A DNA stretch of 5,831 nt from contig JAHHKH010000141.1 in the NCBI GenBank assembly GCA_018679695.1, positions 1 through 5,831 of the forward strand. Reading direction: 5' to 3'. Of the stretch, positions 1 to 5,831 are shown in pieces. The DNA is from Maribacter sp. Its GTDB lineage: Bacteria > Bacteroidota > Bacteroidia > Flavobacteriales > Flavobacteriaceae. Under the pieces are notes generated by a model. That model made no database searches and was not told the DNA's origin. It saw only the letters and a program-made list of their open reading frames with translations. Numbering within the stretch: position 1 is the stretch's first letter; every line of letters starts with the position of its first letter. Position numbers and translations under genes: made by a program.

Positions 1-154
1 GCATAATAAATTATGATAAAAAATGAAAGGAAATGGTGTTTTGATGGAAAGCCGGAATCATTCTATGAATAGCAATAAAATACAAAATTCACAAAGGCTT
101 GATATTCGGAAGAAAATATAAATACAATTTGATTAGGAGAAATAGTCTTTGGTT

Positions 155-1927
155 TTAATGCTGGTAAATGGCATTGTACAGGTCAATATACTTCTCCTTG
201 ATCACTTTTCTTTTAAGTTTCATAGTAGGGGTAAGATGACCACCTACTATAGTCCAAGCATCAGCCGTAAGTTTAAACTGTTTTACCTTCTCCCATTTGG
301 CGAAATGTTCATTTGCTTGGTCTATTTCCTCTTGATATAGCGCCAATACTTTAGCATTGTTAACAACATCTTGCATGTCTATTAAACTCAAATCATGCCT
401 TTTACCCCATTCCTTCAAGAAATCAAAATCGGGTTGAATCAGGGCTGCCGGCATTTTTTCACCTTCCCCGACCACCATAACCTGTTCAATAAAACGGGAC
501 TGTTTCAACTGGTTTTCAATCAAAGCCGGGGCAACATATTTACCTCCCGATGTTTTGAACATTTCTTTTTTACGGTCGGTTATTTTCAAAAATCCTTCAG
601 AATCAATTTCCCCTATATCCCCCGTGTGAAAATATTCACCAGACATCACCGATGCAGTTTTTTCGGGGTCTTTGTAATAGCCCTGCATAATATTAGGGCC
701 TTTGGCCAAAATTTCCCCATCATCGGCGATTTTGACTTCTACGTTGTCAATGATCTTACCTACCGTTCCTATTCTAAATCCGCCATTACGCACATCATTA
801 ACCGAGATTACTGGAGAGGTCTCGGTCAAACCGTAACCTTCCATAATTGGCATTTGGGCAGCCGAAAAAATACGCGTTAACCTTGGTTGTAATGCGGCAC
901 TTCCCGATACCATGAATTCCAAATTCCCACCTAATGCCTCTTGCCATTTTTTGAAAATGAGTTTGCGGGCAAGTTTTAATTTTTGTTCATATAGCCAACC
1001 ATTGGCTCCGTAGGGTTCATATTTTAGTCCTACTTCAATGGCCCAAAAGAAAAGGGCTTTTTTAATTCCTTTTAGTTCACTGCCCTTGGTTACAATTTTG
1101 TCATAGACTTTTTCGTATAGCCTGGGAACAGCTGTCATTACGTTTGGTTTTACTTCTTTTAGATTTTCCGTCATTTTTTCCAAGGATTCGGCAAAATAGA
1201 TTTCCACACCACAGTATTGGTATAGATAGAGAATCATTCTTTCGAAAATGTGGCAGACAGGCAAGAAACTCAACGCCTTTGAAGCCCCTTTTGTTAGTGG
1301 AACCCTTTTTTCACTTGCAATAACATTACTTACCACATTACGATGTGAAAGCATAACCCCTTTTGGCTTCCCGGTTGTTCCTGAAGTATATATTAAAGTT
1401 GCCAGATCATTTGGAGAAACATTGGCTTTTCTCGTTTCAACTTCAGGTTGGTTCGTAATATCAGAACCTAGATTCAATACCTCTTCCCAATTCTTGCAAT
1501 CGTCAATGGTATCAAAAGAATAAACCTCCTTTAAAGAGGGGACATTGTTTTTGATTTCATTGACTTTGTCAAAAACTTCGGTACAAGAAACAAAGCAATA
1601 TTTCGCTTCACTGTGATTTAAAATATACTCATAATCTTCATGTGATATTGTGGGGTAAATAGGTACGTTTTGCCCCCCAATTTGTAAAATACCAATGTCA
1701 GTAATGTTCCATTCGGTTCTATTGGTAAGCGATATTACCGCAATTTTATCATTTTTGGCAACACCGAGTCTTAAAAGCCCCCTGCTAATCGCATTGGCCT
1801 TGTCAATGTATTCTTGGGTCGTTGTGCTGATCCACTTGCCATTTGTTTTGGAGACAAGGGCATTTTTTAGATTGTATTTCCCTAATTGGTAATATGGAAA
1901 ATCAAAAAGTCTGGTAATTTCTTGCAT
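155..1927 (-). CDS. Long-chain fatty acid-CoA ligase (AMP-forming acyl-CoA synthetase)
   Basis: This complete 590-residue gene encodes an ATP-dependent acyl-CoA synthetase of the ANL adenylating superfamily, closest in style to the FAA1/FadD15 (COG1022) long-chain group. Such enzymes make acyl-AMP and then acyl-CoA, feeding beta-oxidation or lipid synthesis at the inner face of the cytoplasmic membrane. Visible motifs, in order, are the phosphate-binding loop YTSGTTGKPKG at residues 180-190, the adenine-site motif YGLTETSP at 365-372, the TGD ribose/ATP motif at 435-437, the hinge region beginning DRKK at 451-454, the SGGKYVAP segment at 460-467, and the C-terminal lysine segment PTMKLKRK at 567-574. 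The catalytic lysine is probably K572 or K570. There is no signal peptide or clear membrane span. The ATG at 1925-1927 gives a normal family N-terminus, and TAA at 155-157 ends it. No frameshift or missing core motif is seen. The chain length preference cannot be read from sequence. Confidence 0.95.
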   Translation of the reverse strand: MQEITRLFDFPYYQLGKYNLKNALVSKTNGKWISTTTQEYIDKANAISRGLLRLGVAKNDKIAVISLTNRTEWNITDIGILQIGGQNVPIYPTISHEDYEYILNHSEAKYCFVSCTEVFDKVNEIKNNVPSLKEVYSFDTIDDCKNWEEVLNLGSDITNQPEVETRKANVSPNDLATLIYTSGTTGKPKGVMLSHRNVVSNVIASEKRVPLTKGASKALSFLPVCHIFERMILYLYQYCGVEIYFAESLEKMTENLKEVKPNVMTAVPRLYEKVYDKIVTKGSELKGIKKALFFWAIEVGLKYEPYGANGWLYEQKLKLARKLIFKKWQEALGGNLEFMVSGSAALQPRLTRIFSAAQMPIMEGYGLTETSPVISVNDVRNGGFRIGTVGKIIDNVEVKIADDGEILAKGPNIMQGYYKDPEKTASVMSGEYFHTGDIGEIDSEGFLKITDRKKEMFKTSGGKYVAPALIENQLKQSRFIEQVMVVGEGEKMPAALIQPDFDFLKEWGKRHDLSLIDMQDVVNNAKVLALYQEEIDQANEHFAKWEKVKQFKLTADAWTIVGGHLTPTMKLKRKVIKEKYIDLYNAIYQH

Positions 1928-2100
1928 ACTTGGTTTCTGATAGGTTATTGCAAAATAGGAAAAGGAGTTGGGATACTAAAATGAGATTAACAAATAACTT
2001 AGAATGTTGTTTGTATTTGCATTTATGTTGTTAAGCTAAGATCTTGATTTTAGACACTGATTTTTTAGTAAGTTCAAGAGTAATTTTAAAACTTTGTGAT
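1928..2100. promoter_or_regulatory. Divergent intergenic region with control signals for both flanking genes
   Basis: This AT-rich 173-bp gap separates the start codons of the acyl-CoA ligase gene (leftward) and the lipoprotein gene (rightward), so both promoters are expected here or just inside it. I looked for the Bacteroidota housekeeping pattern, TTG about 20 bases before TAnnTTTG, on both strands and found no good match. The nearest -7-like boxes are AAACTTTG at 2089-2096 (plus strand) and TATTTTG at 1951-1957 (minus strand). Each misses the consensus by a base or by spacing and lacks a convincing -33 partner. The presence of promoters is inferred from gene layout alone, and no exact site is claimed. 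Confidence 0.4.
2004..2032. repeat. Exact 8-bp direct repeat ATGTTGTT, copies 21 bp apart
   Basis: ATGTTGTT occurs at 2004-2011 and again at 2025-2032, so the copies start 21 bp apart, about two helical turns. They lie in the middle of the divergent intergenic region, roughly 70-100 bp from each start codon. That spacing would place the copies on the same face of the DNA, as in tandem regulator sites. The repeat is short and T-rich in AT-rich DNA, so chance is a real alternative. Confidence 0.25.
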
Positions 2101-3222
2101 ATGAAAAGGATTTTCATGGTTTTATTGGCGGTTTTGGCCTTGGCTTCCTGTGCTAAGAAAGACTCAAAAATCCCAGTTTATGCGTGGACCGGGGGCCCTG
2201 GGGATGACACGGATCAAGAATTGATGGCAAAGTTTAATGATTTTAAGGCTAAAGGCATTGATGGACTCATGTATAATGGAGGTCACAATCCGGAAACATA
2301 CAGGCGCGTGGGGAAGCTTGTCAAAAAGGCAGGAATGGAGTTCCATACTTGGATACCAACCATGGTACAGGCAGAAAATCCTAAAATCGATAAACAGTTA
2401 TATGCCTTAAACCGCAAGGGGGAATCGGCATTTGATAAACCGGCATATGTTGATTATTATAAGTTTTTATGCCCCAATAAGGAAGGTACTTACCAATTTT
2501 TGGCTGATTTATACGGCAATGTTGCTGCCGTCGACGAAGTAGATGGAATTCATTTGGATTACATACGCTTTCCCGATGTAATTTTGGCAGAAGGGCTTTG
2601 GGATAAATACGGATTGGTTATGGATCGTGAATTTCCTGAGTATGATTATTGTTATTGTAAAGAATGTACGTCTGATTTTATGGAAAAGACGGGAATCGAC
2701 ATCAATGGGGTAGAAGATCCTTCGCAGTTGCAAGAATGGAAGCAGTTCAGGTATGATCTGATTACCACAATGGTCAATCGTTTGTCAAAAGTAGTTCATG
2801 ACAAAGGGAAAGTCTTGAATGCCGCAGTATTTCCGGGTCCTTCCATTGCAAAGAAATTAGTACGTCAGGAATGGAATAAATGGGATTTGGATGCGATATA
2901 CCCAATGAACTATAACGACTTTTATTTGAAAGGGGCAGACTGGTTGGCCGAGATCACCAAGGAGGAAGTCACAGCTGTAAATGGGTCAAAACCCATATAT
3001 AGTGGGCTGTTTATTTGCCCAAATCCAGAAAACAAGACCAACGAGAATGATCCGGAAAATCATGGCTTGTTACCTTCTGAAATAGAAACGGCTATCAGAG
3101 GCTCTATGGAAAATGGTGCGACAGGGATTTGCTTATTTACTCCCGAAAGGATGAAAGCTGAGCATTGGGAAGCTTTTGAGAGGGCCATTTATGCAGATTA
3201 TTCAAGCAACGAAAGTAATTAG
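2101..3222 (+). CDS. Predicted lipoprotein, GHL10/COG1649-like glycoside hydrolase-type TIM barrel
   Basis: This 373-residue protein begins with a lipoprotein signal: basic MKR, a hydrophobic stretch, and the lipobox LASC with the acylated Cys at residue 17. That predicts membrane anchoring outside the cytoplasm. The next residues, AKKDSK, hold only one acid, so a surface-export signal is not clear. The rest reads as a (beta/alpha)8 barrel, with candidate strands near 25-29, 53-59, 79-87, 147-154, 238-245, 263-271, 298-306 and 341-348. The segment DGIHLDYIRFP at 148-158 and the later DAIYPMNYND at 264-273 are characteristic of family-10-like glycosyl hydrolases of the GHL10/COG1649 type, the group of E. 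coli DigH (YddW), which cleaves denuded peptidoglycan. Asp153 is the best catalytic candidate. A CYCKEC motif sits at 184-189. The reading frame could extend to a TTG at 2044, but the ATG at 2101 puts the signal peptide at the N-terminus and is preferred. Substrate is unknown. Confidence 0.85.
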   Translation: MKRIFMVLLAVLALASCAKKDSKIPVYAWTGGPGDDTDQELMAKFNDFKAKGIDGLMYNGGHNPETYRRVGKLVKKAGMEFHTWIPTMVQAENPKIDKQLYALNRKGESAFDKPAYVDYYKFLCPNKEGTYQFLADLYGNVAAVDEVDGIHLDYIRFPDVILAEGLWDKYGLVMDREFPEYDYCYCKECTSDFMEKTGIDINGVEDPSQLQEWKQFRYDLITTMVNRLSKVVHDKGKVLNAAVFPGPSIAKKLVRQEWNKWDLDAIYPMNYNDFYLKGADWLAEITKEEVTAVNGSKPIYSGLFICPNPENKTNENDPENHGLLPSEIETAIRGSMENGATGICLFTPERMKAEHWEAFERAIYADYSSNESN

Positions 3223-3238
3223 TTGAGTTAGTTGAGTT
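3221..3238 (+). repeat. Perfect 9-bp tandem duplication over the stop codon of the lipoprotein gene
   Basis: AGTTGAGTT occurs twice without a gap, at 3221-3229 and 3230-3238. The unit is three codons long, so the duplication repeats the stop in frame: TAG at 3220-3222, TAG at 3229-3231 and TGA at 3238-3240. It probably arose by local slippage and has no inferred role beyond giving back-up stops just before the terminator hairpin. Confidence 0.5.
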
Positions 3239-3240
3239 GA

Positions 3241-3272
3241 AAAAAGGAGCCCACTTTATAGGGCTCCTTTTT
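3241..3272. terminator. Bidirectional Rho-independent terminator between convergent genes
   Basis: AAAAAGGAGCCC (3241-3252) and GGGCTCCTTTTT (3261-3272) are perfect reverse complements around an 8-base loop. The GC-rich core GGAGCCC/GGGCTCC is flanked by five A on the left and five T on the right, giving a U-tract whichever strand is transcribed. It begins 18 bp after the stop of the rightward lipoprotein gene and lies 24 bp beyond the stop of the leftward purL, so it fits shared termination of both transcripts. Confidence 0.88.
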
Positions 3273-3296
3273 ATATATAAATGTTTTTAAGAACTA

Positions 3297-5831
3297 TCAA
3301 GCGTGTTCTTCAACCCACTTTCTTGCATTCACAAAAGCAGCTAACCAAGGCGATACCTGGTCTTCATTACCTGAAGGATAGTGTGCCCAGTTCCATGGAA
3401 AAATAGAACGCTCAATGTGCGGCATGGTTACCAGATGTCTCCCTGTCTTATCACATAGCATAGCCGTATTATAATCACTGCCATTAGGATTGGCAGGATA
3501 CCCTTCATAACCGTACTTGGCTACAATATCATAATTATCCTCGGCATGTGGCAAACTAAATTTCCCTTCACCATGTGATATCCAAACTCCCAATGTAGTC
3601 CCAGCCATGTTTGAGAGCATTACCGAATTGTTCTTTTGAATTTTTACCGATGTAAAACTACTTTCGTGTTTATGCGAATCGTTATGTAACATTCTTCCAT
3701 GGTTCTTATGATCAGGGTTTATCAAATCCAATTCCATGAATAATTGGCAGCCATTGCAAATGCCAACCGATAATGTATCGGGACGTGAAAAGAAATTCTT
3801 CAATGTTGTATTTGCTTTTTCATTGTATTTGAATGCACCCGCCCAGCCTTTTGCACTGCCCAAAACATCAGAGTTTGAGAATCCCCCCACAGCTCCAATA
3901 AACTGAATGTCTTCTAACGTTTCACGACCTGAAATTAAATCGGTCATATGTACGTCTTTTACATCAAAACCCGCCAAGTACATTGCATTGGCCATCTCAC
4001 GTTCCGAATTACTTCCTTTTTCACGGAGAATCGCTGCTTTGGGTCTGGCTTTGTTTACACCAGGTAATTGACCGTTAAATATTTTAGGAAACGAATAGAG
4101 CAGCGGCTGATTCTTAAAATTATCGAATCGGTCTTGAGCAAGATTGTTCGCGGTCTGTTTCTGGTCGAGCAAAAGCGATGTTTTGTACCAGCTATCCCTT
4201 AAGGAAGCGACATTAAGTCCCAATTCCATTCCATTGTTTCGAATACTGAGTTTGGCTTCATTGACCACTTCACCAATTCTTTTCACATCAATATGTGCAT
4301 CCTTGAGAATATTAAATAGGGATTCATCTTTGGCTTGAAAAACAATTCCTGCATTCTCTGAAAATAATAGTTTAATGCTATCCGATTCTCCGAGAGGTGT
4401 TAAATCCACGTTGGCTCCCAAATCAACATCAGCAAAACACATTTCCAGCAATGTTGTAATTAATCCCCCGCTTGCAACATCATGTCCCGCTAAAACATGT
4501 CCTGCCCTAATAGCCTGTTGCATGGCATTGAATACGGTTTTAACATAAGTAGCATCGGTTATTGTTGGGGCCTCACTTCCTATTTTGTTACGTATCTGGG
4601 CAAAGGAAGACCCTCCAATTTTGTATTGGTCTTGTGATAGATTTATATAAAATATAGGTCCTCCCTCTTTTTGTAAAACCGGCTCAACAACTTTAGTAAT
4701 CGCATCGCAATGTCCTGCGGCAGAAATTATAACAGTTCCCGGGGAAAGAACATCACCATCTTTATATTTCTGTTTCATTGAAAGGGAATCCTTCCCGGTA
4801 GGCACATTTATACCTAGTTCTATTGCAAAGTCCGATACCGCTTTTACGGCTTCGTACAAACGAGCGTCTTCACCTTCGTTCCTACAAGGCCACATCCAGT
4901 TGGCGGAAAGGGATACAGATTTTAGTCCATTTTTTAAAGGGGCCCAAATAATATTGGTCAATGACTCCGCTATACTATTTCTACTTCCGGCAACTGGGTC
5001 GATCAATCCTGAAATTGGAGAATGGCCAATAGAAGTAGCAATACCATCCTTGCCCTTGAAATCAAGGGCCATAACCCCGCAATTGTTCAACGGAAGTTGT
5101 AAAGGACCCGTACATTGCTGTTTTGCCACCCGTCCTCCAACGCAGCGATCTACCTTGTTGGTCAACCAGTCTTTACAGGCTACCGCCTCCAATTGCAATA
5201 CTTGATCAAGATAATCGTGAAAGTGCTCCAAATTATAAATGGCATTCCCATAATTCCTGTCAACCGTAACATCGTTCATGATTGTCTTTGGAGAGCTGCC
5301 GAACATATCCGCTAAATCCAAGTCCATGGGCTTTTCTCCGGTTACACTTGATTCGAAGGTAAATTTATGGTCCCCAGTAACGTTACCAACTACATACATT
5401 GGGGAACGCTCCCGATCTGCGATGCGATGCAATAGGGCCACATCTTTTTGACCAATAACCAACCCCATACGTTCTTGGGATTCATTGCCGATAATTTCCT
5501 TTGCCGACAGGGTTGGATCGCCAATGGGCAAATTGTCCAAATCTATTTTCCCACCTGTATCCTCAACCAATTCAGATAAACAATTGAGGTGTCCACCGGC
5601 ACCATGATCATGGATTGAGACTATTCGATTTTCCTCGCTTTCAACCATTCCCCTTACGGCATTGGCCGCTCTTTTCTGCATCTCTGGATTAGAACGCTGT
5701 ACCGCGTTTAATTCTATCGCCGAGCTAAATTCCCCTGTATCTGCACTGGAAACAGCCGCACCTCCCATGCCTATCCGGTAGTTATCACCGCCAAGGATAA
5801 CAATTTTATCATCTTTATTTGGAGTATCCTT
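3297..5831 (-). CDS. purL: Phosphoribosylformylglycinamidine synthase, C-terminal part (runs off right edge)
   Basis: PurL converts FGAR, glutamine and ATP to FGAM, the fourth step of de novo purine synthesis, in the cytoplasm. The frame is open to base 5831, giving 844 visible residues. The Met at 5766-5768 is internal, because the conserved GGDNYRIGMGG segment spans it. Numbering from that Met, the synthetase region shows HDHGAGG at 53-59, NESQERMG at 95-102, GGRVAKQQ at 211-218, GKDSLSMK at 325-332 and GHDVASGG at 428-435. A class I glutamine amidotransferase domain follows from about 576 to 823, with the nucleophile Cys671 in GICNGCQ, and His784 and Glu786 in MPHIE. This is the large single-chain form (about 1,295 residues in E. 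coli), not the split PurS/PurL/PurQ form. About 380-450 N-terminal residues, including the PurS-like domain, lie outside the window. Stop is TGA at 3297-3299. No lesion is seen, and no other purine gene is nearby. Confidence 0.97.
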   Translation of the reverse strand, partial: KDTPNKDDKIVILGGDNYRIGMGGAAVSSADTGEFSSAIELNAVQRSNPEMQKRAANAVRGMVESEENRIVSIHDHGAGGHLNCLSELVEDTGGKIDLDNLPIGDPTLSAKEIIGNESQERMGLVIGQKDVALLHRIADRERSPMYVVGNVTGDHKFTFESSVTGEKPMDLDLADMFGSSPKTIMNDVTVDRNYGNAIYNLEHFHDYLDQVLQLEAVACKDWLTNKVDRCVGGRVAKQQCTGPLQLPLNNCGVMALDFKGKDGIATSIGHSPISGLIDPVAGSRNSIAESLTNIIWAPLKNGLKSVSLSANWMWPCRNEGEDARLYEAVKAVSDFAIELGINVPTGKDSLSMKQKYKDGDVLSPGTVIISAAGHCDAITKVVEPVLQKEGGPIFYINLSQDQYKIGGSSFAQIRNKIGSEAPTITDATYVKTVFNAMQQAIRAGHVLAGHDVASGGLITTLLEMCFADVDLGANVDLTPLGESDSIKLLFSENAGIVFQAKDESLFNILKDAHIDVKRIGEVVNEAKLSIRNNGMELGLNVASLRDSWYKTSLLLDQKQTANNLAQDRFDNFKNQPLLYSFPKIFNGQLPGVNKARPKAAILREKGSNSEREMANAMYLAGFDVKDVHMTDLISGRETLEDIQFIGAVGGFSNSDVLGSAKGWAGAFKYNEKANTTLKNFFSRPDTLSVGICNGCQLFMELDLINPDHKNHGRMLHNDSHKHESSFTSVKIQKNNSVMLSNMAGTTLGVWISHGEGKFSLPHAEDNYDIVAKYGYEGYPANPNGSDYNTAMLCDKTGRHLVTMPHIERSIFPWNWAHYPSGNEDQVSPWLAAFVNARKWVEEHA

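Noticed and set aside
23..121. A 32-codon plus-strand open frame (ATG at 23, TAA at 119-121) in the left-hand AT-rich stretch.
   Set aside because: It is very short, resembles no family I know, and has no ribosome binding or promoter signal. An open frame of this size is expected by chance. Positions 1-154 otherwise show no gene, and no terminator hairpin for the ligase gene was found there.
395..880. A 161-codon plus-strand open frame inside the acyl-CoA ligase gene, and similar antisense frames elsewhere.
   Set aside because: These lie opposite strongly conserved coding sequence, show no recognisable domains, and are best explained as antisense shadows of the real genes.
2089..2096. AAACTTTG as a Bacteroidota -7 promoter box for the lipoprotein gene.
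   Set aside because: The first base differs from TAnnTTTG, no TTG is found at the right distance upstream, and the transcript would start at the start codon itself.
2044..2100. A 19-codon upstream extension of the lipoprotein gene, starting at TTG 2044.
   Set aside because: It would place an extra segment before the MKR...LASC lipoprotein signal, which must be N-terminal to work. The ATG at 2101 is the better start.
5766..5768. The ATG at 5766-5768 as the start of a short 823-residue PurL.
   Set aside because: The frame stays open for 21 more codons to the window edge and encodes a conserved PurL segment (GGDNYRIG) before this Met, so it is internal.
1..5831. Signs of a novel system: CRISPR repeats, transposase, integrase, tRNA, toxin-antitoxin pair, phage or defence genes.
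   Set aside because: None was seen. The coding space is filled by two well-known metabolic enzymes and one hydrolase-like lipoprotein, and the gaps are too short for other genes.

Overview
The window looks like ordinary chromosomal DNA from a member of the Bacteroidota, most likely a marine-type Flavobacteriaceae. The reasons are AT-rich DNA, no Shine-Dalgarno-like sequence before the start codons, a short lipoprotein signal ending in a Ser-Cys lipobox, and a single-chain PurL with sequence variants I associate with this phylum. The assignment is inference, not a database match.

Layout from left to right. Positions 1-154 are AT-rich with no supportable gene. Positions 155-1927 (minus strand) encode a complete 590-residue long-chain fatty acid-CoA ligase. 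Positions 1928-2100 form a 173-bp divergent intergenic region that must hold control sequences for the genes on both sides. Positions 2101-3222 (plus strand) encode a 373-residue predicted lipoprotein with a TIM-barrel glycoside-hydrolase-like domain of the GHL10/COG1649 type. Positions 3241-3272 hold a perfect 12-bp hairpin that can act as a terminator in both directions. Positions 3297-5831 (minus strand) encode the C-terminal two thirds of phosphoribosylformylglycinamidine synthase (PurL), which runs off the right edge.

The three genes have no obvious shared pathway: one activates fatty acids, one is an envelope glycan-acting candidate, and one makes purines. They do not form an operon. 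The lipoprotein gene is divergent from the ligase gene and convergent with purL. I found no mobile element, CRISPR array, RNA gene, defence system or other undescribed system. The least characterised item is the GHL10-like lipoprotein with its Cys-rich insertion.
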